Source: Paenibacillus radicibacter (GTDB taxonomy: Bacteria > Bacillota > Bacilli > Paenibacillales > NBRC-103111). Taken from it: 64,000 nt of DNA. Below, one piece after another: positions 53,514 to 62,544 of the stretch. The position numbers and the translations under genes are program-made. The number at the start of each line of letters is the position of its first letter. The first letter of the stretch is position 1. The stretch spans positions 62,001-126,000 of the forward strand of contig NZ_JANQBC010000002.1 of assembly GCF_024721995.1 (NCBI RefSeq), read 5' to 3'. The notes under the pieces were generated by a model, which worked only from the letters and a program-made list of their open reading frames with translations, did no database searches and was not told where the DNA came from.

Positions 53514-53960
53514 TTATTTACCGGTATGGCCAAAACCACCTGCACCACGAACCGTCTCTGAGAGTTCATTTACTTCTTGTAGAGCAATTTGTGGAACAAC
53601 TTGGAACACCATTTGAGCAATACGCTCACCACGAGCAACAGTAAATGGTTCTTGTCCATGGTTGATTAGTAGCACCTTTACTTCACCGCGGTAATCAGCA
53701 TCAATTGTCCCAGGTGAATTCAGTGTTGTAATTCCATTCTTATAAGCTAAACCGCTGCGAGGGCGAATCTGTGCTTCTAGTTCATTTGGCATCGCAAGAG
53801 CAAAACCTGTTGGTACAAGTGCTCGTTCACCTGGTTGCAATACTAGTGCCTCTTCAACAGCTGCGTGCAAGTCATATCCGCTTGCTGCTTCAGACATTTT
53901 CTGTGGCAATGGAACATCTTCGTTTCCAGGCATTTTCTTGATTTCTACGTTATAAGACAA
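53514..53960 (-). CDS. dut: deoxyuridine 5'-triphosphate nucleotidohydrolase
   Basis: A 148-residue trimeric-type dUTPase with all five motifs: [37 protein letters not shown] and [11 protein letters not shown]. It hydrolyses dUTP to dUMP, limiting uracil in DNA. The start is taken as TTG at 53960, seven bases after AGGAGG, which overlaps the end of mlpA by 11 bases; the longer frame would run through mlpA. In B. subtilis ymxH occupies this place between mlpA and dpaA. Confidence 0.93.
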   Translation of the reverse strand: MSYNVEIKKMPGNEDVPLPQKMSEAASGYDLHAAVEEALVLQPGERALVPTGFALAMPNELEAQIRPRSGLAYKNGITTLNSPGTIDADYRGEVKVLLINHGQEPFTVARGERIAQMVFQVVPQIALQEVNELSETVRGAGGFGHTGK

Positions 53961-55203
53961 GCTGATTCCTCCTGAAGCCTTGTAGGGCATTATCGTCTGC
54001 TCCAACCATCGCAACAGCAAATGGAGTGGCAAATAGCTGCTTGGTTAAGCTTTCAATTTGATCCATTTGTACGCTGTCGATACGAGCGATTATTTCATCT
54101 AATGTTAAATGTTTACCCGTCATCAATTCATTCTTACCAAGACGGTTCATTCTTGAACTTGTGCTCTCTAAGCTAAGAATAAGCGAGCCTTTAAGTTGCT
54201 CTTTGCCTTTCTTCAGCTCAGCAGGTGTCATTCCTTTTTCAATCAATTCACGAAGCATCTCAATTGTAACATCAAGTACTTCTTTCGTTTGTTTAGGTGC
54301 AGTACCTGCATACACTGTAAAGTTCCCGCTGTCTGCATGTGCAGAGTGATAGGAATATACGGAGTAGGCAAGGCCTCTTTTCTCTCGAATTTCCTGGAAC
54401 AATCTAGAGCTCATTCCACCGCCAATGACATTATTGAGCAGTGCCATCGGATACAAGTTGTTATCATGTAGCGATAGACCCGGGATGGATAGACAGATAT
54501 GATTCTGCTCTGTTTTTTTCTCATGGAAAATAAAATCACTTAAGAATGCTGGCTCTTCATACGTCGTAGACTCTCCTGAGTTCGTGAATGAACCGAAGTG
54601 CTTTTCAAGTAATTCCTTACTACTATCATCAATATTTCCTGCAATCGCAAGAACGGTATTTTCGATGTTATAGTGCTGTTTCATGTAAGAACGAAGATCT
54701 TCTGCTGTCATCGTCTTTAAGTTGTCTTCAGTTCCTAGAATCGTTGCACCCAGCGGATGTGAACCATACGATGCACGTGCAATTAGATCATGGACTAGAT
54801 CATCCGGTGTATCTTCATACATCGCGATTTCTTCAAAAATGACGTTCTTCTCTTTCTCCATTTCTTGTTCATTGAACTCGGAGCGGAAGAACATATCAGC
54901 TAGCACTTCAACCGCTTGCGGCAAGTGCTCATCTAACATTTTGGCATAATAGCACGTATATTCTTTGGAAGTAAAGGCATTGACGTTCCCGCCAATTCCA
55001 TCAAAAATCTCTGCAATCTCTCTCGCCGAATAATTTGGAGTTCCTTTAAACAACATGTGCTCAATAAAATGCGAGATTCCGTTATTTATCGAACCCTCAT
55101 TACGCGAACCTGTCTTTATCCATATGCCGAAAGATACCGAACGACATGTAGGAATCGGCTCCATCACTACACGAAGCCCATTACTTAACGTATATTTATT
55201 CAA
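53950..55203 (-). CDS. mlpA: M16 zinc protease MlpA/YmxG
   Basis: A 417-residue M16 peptidase with [11 protein letters not shown] (H-x2-E-H) near residue 46 and the downstream Glu in [15 protein letters not shown]. subtilis MlpA lies in the same place between ylxY and dpaA and affects extracellular protease levels. The start is TTG at 55203 after GGGGG. The C-terminal codons overlap the dut start. Confidence 0.93.
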   Translation of the reverse strand: MNKYTLSNGLRVVMEPIPTCRSVSFGIWIKTGSRNEGSINNGISHFIEHMLFKGTPNYSAREIAEIFDGIGGNVNAFTSKEYTCYYAKMLDEHLPQAVEVLADMFFRSEFNEQEMEKEKNVIFEEIAMYEDTPDDLVHDLIARASYGSHPLGATILGTEDNLKTMTAEDLRSYMKQHYNIENTVLAIAGNIDDSSKELLEKHFGSFTNSGESTTYEEPAFLSDFIFHEKKTEQNHICLSIPGLSLHDNNLYPMALLNNVIGGGMSSRLFQEIREKRGLAYSVYSYHSAHADSGNFTVYAGTAPKQTKEVLDVTIEMLRELIEKGMTPAELKKGKEQLKGSLILSLESTSSRMNRLGKNELMTGKHLTLDEIIARIDSVQMDQIESLTKQLFATPFAVAMVGADDNALQGFRRNQLVL

Positions 55204-55319
55204 TCGTGTACCCCCTAGATACTGATAAACTAATTCATTCTTATAAAATAAAGACCATAATCTCTAATTCTACCAAAAACAAAGTGTGGACTCAACAACA
55301 GTTCATTCCGCTATCCCCT

Positions 55320-56354
55320 TTATTTAACTTTCGTTAAATCAGGAACACGTTTAGGTGAAATGAGTTCAGACACCGTTCCAATTGCCAAACCGCGTTCCTT
55401 AATGATACGAATCATACCAGGCAACGCTTGAGATGAAGATATTGTCGGATGCATGAGAATCAAGCTTCCTGCTTCAATTCGTGCAGAAATTTTGCTTAGA
55501 ATCGCATCTCTACCTGGATTTTTCCAATCAATCGTATCAAGTGTCCACAGAATAGTTCGCATCTTCATACTCATGGCAATATCGACTGTCTCTTGATCAA
55601 AGTCACCAGAAGGTGGAGCAAACAAGCGATTCGTCACCCCAAGCTTACTCGTTAAAAGTTCTTGTGTTCTTACAATTTCTTGTGTCGCACGATCGCGGCT
55701 AAGTGTACTCATATTCTTATGCGTGTAAGCATGATTGGATAACTCATGACCTTCTTCGCGAATACGCGCAGCGACATCAAGATTCTTGTTAAGCCAAGTT
55801 CCATCGAAGAAGAATGTCGCTTTGACGTTCTCCTGCCTGAGTGTATTTAACATACTATTTAGAAATTCATTCCCCCACGCCACGTTAATCATGAGCGATA
55901 CCATTGGCTTCTGCGGGTTTCCTCGATAAATCGGATGTGAACCTAGGTCATCCATATTGATCTTTGGCGATAATTCACGATAAACAAAAGTCGATTCATC
56001 TAATGTGCCTTTATTTTTCGCCAATCGGTAGGTCTGAACTTCATCGACTTCCACGCCATTATAACTGGGCACAAGTTTCCACACTCTATCTACACGCGCA
56101 TTCGTTGGCGCTACGTAACGTTTCTTTGCCTCTTCCTGAATACGCTGCATCAATTGTGAATCATCCATCGAAAGGTTCTCCGAGGGTTCGATCACTTGCC
56201 CACTGCTTACTGGCTCAAACAATCGCTGAAAAGCAAGTTGAACATGACTTCGCTTCACTTCACTTATGTAGGTCCTAACCGGTTGCAGCTGATTAATGAG
56301 GACCATCATTATTGCAAAAAAAAGAAACACACCAATCCACCTATTTCTGTTCAT
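55320..56354 (-). CDS. ylxY: YlxY-type polysaccharide deacetylase-like sporulation protein
   Basis: A 344-residue exported protein: N-terminal signal anchor (about 5-22), a linker domain, and a NodB-type domain from about 150. The metal histidines are kept (SNHAYTH), but the usual TFDDG motif that carries the catalytic base reads INVAWGNE, so normal deacetylase chemistry is doubtful. This substitution is also remembered from other YlxY proteins. It sits between pnp and mlpA, the conserved Bacillus place. Confidence 0.9.
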   Translation of the reverse strand: MNRNRWIGVFLFFAIMMVLINQLQPVRTYISEVKRSHVQLAFQRLFEPVSSGQVIEPSENLSMDDSQLMQRIQEEAKKRYVAPTNARVDRVWKLVPSYNGVEVDEVQTYRLAKNKGTLDESTFVYRELSPKINMDDLGSHPIYRGNPQKPMVSLMINVAWGNEFLNSMLNTLRQENVKATFFFDGTWLNKNLDVAARIREEGHELSNHAYTHKNMSTLSRDRATQEIVRTQELLTSKLGVTNRLFAPPSGDFDQETVDIAMSMKMRTILWTLDTIDWKNPGRDAILSKISARIEAGSLILMHPTISSSQALPGMIRIIKERGLAIGTVSELISPKRVPDLTKVK

Positions 56355-56425
56355 TCAACCCACCCTAACCATTAATGATGTTGAAATGAGCATATGCGTA
56401 ATGGGACAGGTTTAGACCACAACAA

Positions 56426-56460
56426 AAAAAGAGACAGATCGCTCTGACTCTTTTTATATT
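56426..56460 (-). terminator. terminator of pnp
   Basis: Thirteen-base stem AAAAAGAGTCAGA / TCTGTCTCTTTTT with one mismatch and a GCGA loop, followed by more T on the minus strand, close to the pnp stop. Confidence 0.85.
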
Positions 56461-56468
56461 CAAGACAA

Positions 56469-58571
56469 TTACTCTTTGGATTCAACTGGAGCTGTAAGTG
56501 TCGCCTTGCGAGAAAGATTCACACGACCTTGTCCATCGATTTCCGTTACTTTAACTGTAATGGAATCGCCAATTGCTACAACGTCTTCCACTTTCGCTAC
56601 ACGCTCTGTGGAAAGCTGCGAAATGTGTACAAGACCTTCTTTGCCTGGCAAGATTTCAACGAATGCGCCGAACTTCTCTACACGCTTAACTGTACCTAGG
56701 TAAACTTCACCTACAACAACTTCACGTACGATTCCTTCGATAATGCCGCGTGCTTTTTCAATCATCGCTTCATCCGAGGAAGCTATAAATACGCGACCGT
56801 CTTGCTCGATATCAATTTTTACGCCAGTTTCTTCAATGATCTTGTTGATGATTTTACCACCAGCACCAATAACATCACGAATTTTGTCTGGGTTGATTTG
56901 CATAACTGTAATTTTCGGTGCATATGGGGACAAGCTTGCTTTAGGCTTCTCGATACGAGCTAACATTTTATCAAGAATGAACATACGTCCTGCTTTTGCT
57001 TGTTCCAAAGCTTGGTTTAAGATATCACGGTTAATACCGTCAATCTTAATATCCATTTGAAGCGCTGTTACCCCAGCTGCAGTACCTGCAACTTTAAAGT
57101 CCATATCGCCTAGGTGATCTTCTAAGCCTTGAATATCTGTAAGAATAGAGAAGTGATCTCCATCTTTAATTAGACCCATTGCGATACCTGCTACTGGTGC
57201 TTTAATTGGCACACCCGCGTCCATCATCGCCATTGTGGATGCACAGATACTTGCTTGAGAAGAGGAACCATTGGATTCCAATACTTCAGATACAAGGCGG
57301 ATTGTATAAGGGAACTCAGTTTCAGACGGGATCACATACTCAAGTGCTCGCTCGCCTAGTGCACCGTGTCCGATTTCACGACGACCTGGAGGACGAAGTG
57401 GTCTAGCTTCACCTACGGAGAACGGAGGGAAGTTATAGTGGTGCATGAAACGCTTCGTTTCAGTAAGATCAATACCATCAAGAATTTGAACGTCACCAAG
57501 CGCACCTAGTGTACATACGGACAATACTTGTGTTTGACCACGAGTGAACAAACCAGATCCGTGTGTACGCGGTAGTGCCGAGATGTCACATTCAATCGGA
57601 CGAATCTCGTCCAATTTACGGCCATCTGGACGTACTTTATCATGCGTGATTAAGCGACGCACTTCATCTTTTACGATGTCATGCAATACTTCTTTCACAT
57701 CACGCATACGCTCAGGTGTTGCTTCATATAAAGCTGTGAAATGCTCAAGTGATTCTGCATCAATCGCATCAATTGCCTCTTGACGAGCATGCTTCTCAAC
57801 GATCTTAATCGCATCAACAACACGTGCTTCTGCATAAGCGCGAACTTCTGCATTCACATCGGAGTTAACTGTCTTCAGCTTCACATCCATCTTCGGCTTA
57901 CCAGCTTCCAAGACCAATTGCTCTTGTACCGCTACGATTTTGCGAATTTCATCATGACCGAACATGATTGCTTCAAGCATCACTTCTTCTGGAACTTCAG
58001 CAGCGCCAGCTTCAACCATCATAATTGCATCTTTCGTACCCGATACAACGAGGTGGATATCACTCTTCGCTGATTGTTCGATTGTTGGGTTCACGACGAA
58101 TTCGCCGTCTACACGACCCACAATAACACCGCCAATTGGACCGTTAAACGGTACATCGGAGATGCTTAGTGCTGCGGATACACCGATCATTGCTGCGATT
58201 TCAGGTGCACACTCTTGGTCCACACTCATGACTACAGCAACAACTTGTACATCATTACGGAAGCCTTCAGGGAATAAAGGACGAATCGGACGGTCTGTTA
58301 AACGACTCGCCAAGATTGCCTTCTCACTTGGTCTACCTTCTCTCTTAATGAAACCACCCGGAATTTTACCTACGGAATATAAACGTTCCTCATAATTCAC
58401 TGTAAGTGGGAAGAAATCTAGATCTTTCGGTTCTTTTGATGCTGTTACTGTACACAAAACGACAGTATCACCATAGCGCGCAACAACAGCGCCATTTGCT
58501 TGCTTGGCAAGACGACCAGTCTCTAGAATTAAGGGACGGCCTCCTAAGTCCATTTGCACTCTTTTCTCCAT
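56469..58571 (-). CDS. pnp: polynucleotide phosphorylase
   Basis: A 700-residue 3'-5' phosphorolytic exoribonuclease. Two RNase PH domains with [22 protein letters not shown]-like start and [12 protein letters not shown], then KH ([16 protein letters not shown]) and S1 ([15 protein letters not shown]) domains at the C-terminus. Length is typical. It follows rpsO with a terminator and a leader containing a perfect inverted repeat. AGGAGG precedes the ATG. Confidence 0.96.
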   Translation of the reverse strand: MEKRVQMDLGGRPLILETGRLAKQANGAVVARYGDTVVLCTVTASKEPKDLDFFPLTVNYEERLYSVGKIPGGFIKREGRPSEKAILASRLTDRPIRPLFPEGFRNDVQVVAVVMSVDQECAPEIAAMIGVSAALSISDVPFNGPIGGVIVGRVDGEFVVNPTIEQSAKSDIHLVVSGTKDAIMMVEAGAAEVPEEVMLEAIMFGHDEIRKIVAVQEQLVLEAGKPKMDVKLKTVNSDVNAEVRAYAEARVVDAIKIVEKHARQEAIDAIDAESLEHFTALYEATPERMRDVKEVLHDIVKDEVRRLITHDKVRPDGRKLDEIRPIECDISALPRTHGSGLFTRGQTQVLSVCTLGALGDVQILDGIDLTETKRFMHHYNFPPFSVGEARPLRPPGRREIGHGALGERALEYVIPSETEFPYTIRLVSEVLESNGSSSQASICASTMAMMDAGVPIKAPVAGIAMGLIKDGDHFSILTDIQGLEDHLGDMDFKVAGTAAGVTALQMDIKIDGINRDILNQALEQAKAGRMFILDKMLARIEKPKASLSPYAPKITVMQINPDKIRDVIGAGGKIINKIIEETGVKIDIEQDGRVFIASSDEAMIEKARGIIEGIVREVVVGEVYLGTVKRVEKFGAFVEILPGKEGLVHISQLSTERVAKVEDVVAIGDSITVKVTEIDGQGRVNLSRKATLTAPVESKE

Positions 58572-58636
58572 TAATAAACCTCCTAAAAGTAAAAACCAGT
58601 TAAGGTTGGGATTGTAAAACTTATCATATAATAAAG

Positions 58637-58672
58637 TTCATTCTATCGAAGTGTAATAATGAATAGAATGAA
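58637..58672. repeat. inverted repeat in the pnp leader
   Basis: Perfect ten-base arms TTCATTCTAT / ATAGAATGAA with a 16-base loop, about 65 bases before the pnp start. It may be a leader hairpin through which pnp expression is controlled, as happens in other bacteria, but no T-run follows. Confidence 0.5.
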
Positions 58673-58761
58673 TTTTTATGTATTCTTCATTGTAATTAGT
58701 ATTTCCTTCTTTTCCGACATTTAAAATCGGCACTCTGCCTTATTTTTAGGGAAGAAAGAAG

Positions 58762-58831
58762 AAAAAGCAACCTGCCGACATCCATGTGCTAGACTCGACT
58801 AAGAGACAGGCGCAAGGGCAAGGTTGCTTTT
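58762..58831 (-). terminator. terminator of rpsO
   Basis: Eleven-base stem AAAAGCAACCT / AGGTTGCTTTT enclosing a 47-base loop, followed on the minus strand by TTCTTCTTTC. Unusually long loop; it probably folds further. Confidence 0.7.
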
Positions 58832-58845
58832 GTTGTAAGCAGTTA

Positions 58846-59115
58846 CTATCTACGTAGACCAAGTTTAGCGATCAATGCGCTGTAACGAGCTACGTCATTT
58901 TTCTTCACATAAGCCAACAACTTACGGCGTTGACCAACCATTTTCAACAATCCACGACGGGAATGATGATCCTTTTTGTGAGTACGCAAGTGATCAGTCA
59001 AGTTGATGATGTTTTGCGTAAGGATAGCCACTTGAACCTCTGGAGAACCAGTGTCAGTGTCATGGTTTTTGTGCTCTTGAATCAATTCTTGTTTGCGTTC
59101 TTGAGTTAAAGCCAT
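58846..59115 (-). CDS. rpsO: 30S ribosomal protein S15
   Basis: An 89-residue ribosomal protein of normal length ([30 protein letters not shown]). It binds 16S rRNA and often controls its own mRNA through the leader. It lies between ribF and pnp, the usual place. An AGGAGGTG site precedes the ATG. Confidence 0.97.
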   Translation of the reverse strand: MALTQERKQELIQEHKNHDTDTGSPEVQVAILTQNIINLTDHLRTHKKDHHSRRGLLKMVGQRRKLLAYVKKNDVARYSALIAKLGLRR

Positions 59116-59270
59116 CCTTGTTCACCTCCTAATTTCTTATTTCGATATAATCGCCTATAGCCTAGAAGACCGTCGGTGAAAACGATAATCCACGCTAAGG
59201 TTCTCGCTACTAGAAGCAAGCTTCATAAGCAACGAATAACAGTATAACATAGACGCCTACTGAAAGTAAA
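59116..59270 (-). promoter_or_regulatory. rpsO promoter and leader
   Basis: TTTACT (59270-59265), 18-base spacer and TATACT (59246-59241) form a likely sigma-A promoter. The leader of about 120 bases contains pairing tracts (TGAAGCTTGCTTC and others) and could hold an S15 autoregulatory site; no exact match to a described site is claimed. Confidence 0.55.
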
Positions 59271-59280
59271 CACAAGCTTA

Positions 59281-60228
59281 TTAGACTTGGAATAATTTCG
59301 CACGGCATGACTCAACGTCAAGCTTAATCTGTGCAATTAGATCTTGAATCGAACTGAATTTCTGCTCAGAACGAATGAAGTCGATGAATTCAACAATAAC
59401 TTGTTTCCCATAAATATCTTGATCAAAATCAAGAATATGCGCTTCTAAAGTTTGAACAAGTCCAGCTCCTTCAAACGTAGGGCGAATTCCGATGTTCATC
59501 ACACTGTCATGTTGCTCTCCATTCACCGTTACACGAGCTGCATATACACCATTACGTGGAACAACATAAGGCTCTGTTAGTTTAATATTCGCAGTTGGAA
59601 AGCCAAGTTGGCGTCCGCGAGCATCACCGTGCACAACTTCACCTGAGATGGAGTAACGTCTGCCAAGTAATAATTCAATAGCTGTCATCTCACCGTTTAA
59701 CAATTTATCGCGAACAGCAGAGGAACTCACCTTCGCATTCTGCAATTGATAAGGACGAACAACTTCCACTGCAAATCTACCTTTGCTAAGCTCGCAAAGT
59801 AGATCCACATTCCCCTCAGCTTGGTAACCAAAGCGGAAATCAAAGCCTACGATGACTGTTTCCACGCCAAGGCGAATCAAGATTTCCTCTACGAATTGAG
59901 CTGGGCTCATGCGCATTAGTGTTTCATTAAACGTCACTAAATACGCATACTCTACACCTACTTTAGATAGCAAGTCCATCTTCACAGATATGGGTGTTAA
60001 GAGCTGCGTATACTTGTATTGTTCTTGTCCCAGCACTTCTCTCGGATGCGGATTAAATGACATCACAGATAATGGTACACGACCTGCTTTAGCCGAATTC
60101 ATCGCGCGTGAGATAACTTCTTGATGTCCCAAATGTACGCCGTCAAACTCTCCGATTGCGAGCACTTGTTTCTCAGGAAGATCTGAAAGTGCGGAAGTTA
60201 ATGGATATGTCAATGAAATTATTTTCAC
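59281..60228 (-). CDS. ribF: bifunctional riboflavin kinase/FAD synthetase
   Basis: A 315-residue enzyme with an N-terminal nucleotidyltransferase domain (AIGEFDGVHLGHQEV, FDFRFG) and a C-terminal flavokinase domain (HGDARGRQLGFPTANI, RNGVYAARV). It makes FMN and FAD. Located after truB, as in Bacillus. Confidence 0.96.
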   Translation of the reverse strand: MKIISLTYPLTSALSDLPEKQVLAIGEFDGVHLGHQEVISRAMNSAKAGRVPLSVMSFNPHPREVLGQEQYKYTQLLTPISVKMDLLSKVGVEYAYLVTFNETLMRMSPAQFVEEILIRLGVETVIVGFDFRFGYQAEGNVDLLCELSKGRFAVEVVRPYQLQNAKVSSSAVRDKLLNGEMTAIELLLGRRYSISGEVVHGDARGRQLGFPTANIKLTEPYVVPRNGVYAARVTVNGEQHDSVMNIGIRPTFEGAGLVQTLEAHILDFDQDIYGKQVIVEFIDFIRSEQKFSSIQDLIAQIKLDVESCRAKLFQV

Positions 60229-60271
60229 AAATATTCACCTACCATAAGTTAACCCTAAGAAACGGGATTGT

Positions 60272-61195
60272 CTACCCAAATATTTTATGAGGAGAAAGCA
60301 AACGAGCTTCCTTCTTCCATACAAACAAACCAACAAATGATCCGTTATCACTATATACACGAACAATGGCTTCGTTAGCTACATGATCAGGCACAAGCTC
60401 TAGATCAATCTTCAGCCTCTGACCTAATCTCGCTTTCTCAGCCAGTAAATCTGTAAGTATCACAGCGGGCAAATGCGCTACACCTTGATCAGCAGCTATA
60501 ATATGCTGGCCAATAGTACCGGCTTGCTTCATCTCTGCAATCTGTTCTAATGTTAAACACTGGTCCAGTGTAATGCTTCCTGTCTGCGTACGCATCAGTT
60601 CTTTCATTGTAGCTGGAAACCCAAGTTTCTTACCAATATCAACGCAAAGTGTACGAATATAAGTACCTTTGGAACATGTTACACGGAATTTCACTTCCGG
60701 ATGAGGTTGGTCCAAATGCATATCGATAATATCAATCTCATGAATCGTAACTTGACGCGGCTTGCGCTCCACTTCTTTCCCTTCACGAGCCAGATCATAC
60801 AATCGCTTGCCATTGATCTTGACCGCAGAGAACATTGGTGGAATTTGCTGAATATCACCCATAAAACTCATGATTGCGTCAGTAACAGCTTCCTTCGTAA
60901 GCGACACTTGCTCAGCTTCTTCGATTACTGTTCCTGTTGCATCTTCCGTATCAGTTGCGATACCAATAAGAAGTGTTGCTTCATACTGCTTCGGTAATTC
61001 TTGAATATATTCGACCATACGTGTTGCGCGGCCAATACATAGTGGAAGAACACCCACTACTTGAGGATCGAGCGTACCCGTATGACCGATACGCCGAATT
61101 CCAAGCAATCCTCTTGCTTTTGCAACCACATCATGAGATGTCCAGCCCGCAGGCTTACGCACAGCTAATATACCATCTATAGTTGTGTCCGTCAT
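60272..61195 (-). CDS. truB: tRNA pseudouridine-55 synthase
   Basis: A 307-residue synthase. GILAVRKPAGWTSHDVV and the catalytic Asp in GHTGTLDPQVVGVLPLCIG are present, with a C-terminal PUA-like part. The start overlaps the nrnA stop by four bases. It modifies U55 in the tRNA T-loop. Confidence 0.96.
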   Translation of the reverse strand: MTDTTIDGILAVRKPAGWTSHDVVAKARGLLGIRRIGHTGTLDPQVVGVLPLCIGRATRMVEYIQELPKQYEATLLIGIATDTEDATGTVIEEAEQVSLTKEAVTDAIMSFMGDIQQIPPMFSAVKINGKRLYDLAREGKEVERKPRQVTIHEIDIIDMHLDQPHPEVKFRVTCSKGTYIRTLCVDIGKKLGFPATMKELMRTQTGSITLDQCLTLEQIAEMKQAGTIGQHIIAADQGVAHLPAVILTDLLAEKARLGQRLKIDLELVPDHVANEAIVRVYSDNGSFVGLFVWKKEARLLSPHKIFG

Positions 61196-62187
61196 GCGAG
61201 TTTTTTCCCAACTTCCTCTAACAATTTAGCCATAATCGTGTCGATATCGCCTTCCATTGTAAGTCCAGAAGCGCGTACATGACCGCCACCCCCGAAATGC
61301 TTTGCAATTTGAGCAACATCTACTTTACCTGCTGAACGCAAGGATACTTTATACACATCAGGTCCTCTTTGTTTAAAAAGAATGCCCACTTCCACACCTT
61401 CAATGTTACGTGGATAGTTCACTAAACCGTCCAAGTCTTCATTTGTCGCATGAGAAGCTTCGATCAATTCCGTTGTAGCAATAAGCCAAGCGATTTGACG
61501 ATCAGCGGAGAAAGAAAGTGTAGGCAGTGCCATTTGTAGCACAACCATCTGTTCCACCGTCATCCGCTCAAGCAATCGTTCTGCAAGTTCAGGTCCTTGT
61601 GCACCTAAATCGAGCAGTTCCGATGCCATGCGCATCACTTTGGATGATGTTGATGCATAGCGGAAACCACCTGTATCGGTTAAAAGCCCCGCATATATCA
61701 GATTAGCAAAGTCACGATCCAGCGTAAGATTTAACTCAGCAGCTAAATCATACAAAATTTCTACTGTTGCCGCGGCTTCTGGCTGAATCAAATGAACATT
61801 CCCAAAACAATCGTTCGTTGGATGGTGGTCAATGTTCAATAATTCATAGGATTCGCCAAAAAGAGCGCTGATTTCACCTATTCTGGAAAAATCAGCGCAA
61901 TCCACTGAAATAATAGTAGGAAAAGTGCAGGATGCGTCACCTGTTAAACCTTCTTGAATCTTTGTTACCCCCGGTAAAAAATGAAACTTAGAAGGGATGT
62001 CGCAGCTATTAGCCATCGTAAACGATTTACCTAGCTGCTGTAACATCCACCCCATTGCTGCTGTTGAAGCAGCCGCATCTCCGTCCGGTTGAACGTGAGC
62101 CACGACAACATAATTGTCGTGACTGCGAAGAAAGTCGGCTGCTTGCTGCAGCTGGGAATGATACTCCTGCACGGTACCTTTTATCAT
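61192..62187 (-). CDS. nrnA: DHH-family phosphoesterase, NrnA-like
   Basis: A 331-residue DHH/DHHA1 protein. Metal motifs HVQPDGDAAAS, SVDCADFS, NIDHHPTN, and DTGGFRYASTS are followed by the DHHA1 GGGGHVRASG loop. NrnA degrades nano-RNAs and 3',5'-pAp. Here it is embedded between rbfA and truB, with four-base overlaps on both sides; in B. subtilis nrnA is elsewhere. Confidence 0.93.
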   Translation of the reverse strand: MIKGTVQEYHSQLQQAADFLRSHDNYVVVAHVQPDGDAAASTAAMGWMLQQLGKSFTMANSCDIPSKFHFLPGVTKIQEGLTGDASCTFPTIISVDCADFSRIGEISALFGESYELLNIDHHPTNDCFGNVHLIQPEAAATVEILYDLAAELNLTLDRDFANLIYAGLLTDTGGFRYASTSSKVMRMASELLDLGAQGPELAERLLERMTVEQMVVLQMALPTLSFSADRQIAWLIATTELIEASHATNEDLDGLVNYPRNIEGVEVGILFKQRGPDVYKVSLRSAGKVDVAQIAKHFGGGGHVRASGLTMEGDIDTIMAKLLEEVGKKLA

Positions 62188-62540
62188 TCTGGTGAATTCT
62201 CCTCATTGATCTGATGTAGAAGATTTTCAATTCGTGAACTGTAATCAATCGATGTATCGATTTTGAACACAAGATCAGGAACGATCCGAAGACGAATACG
62301 TTTGCCTAGCTCAGAGCGGATAAAGCCCTTTGCTTTGTTCAAAACTTGCAATGCAGCGGTCTTCGTTTCCTCTGATCCGAGCACACTCAAATACACTTTT
62401 GCTTGAGAAAGATCATTCGTCACATCTACACCAGTTACGGTGATGAAACCGACACGAGGGTCTTTAATATTCGTTTGAATGATTTGAGACAGCTCTTTCT
62501 TAATCTGTTCTCCCACTCTACCTACACGAACTCGTGCCAT
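62184..62540 (-). CDS. rbfA: ribosome-binding factor A
   Basis: A 118-residue KH-like protein that matures the 16S 5' end (RVGRVGEQIKKELSQIIQ, GVDVTNDLSQAKVYLSVLG). It begins four bases after infB with no ylxP gene between them, and overlaps nrnA. Confidence 0.96.
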   Translation of the reverse strand: MARVRVGRVGEQIKKELSQIIQTNIKDPRVGFITVTGVDVTNDLSQAKVYLSVLGSEETKTAALQVLNKAKGFIRSELGKRIRLRIVPDLVFKIDTSIDYSSRIENLLHQINEENSPE

Positions 62541-62544
62541 GTAA

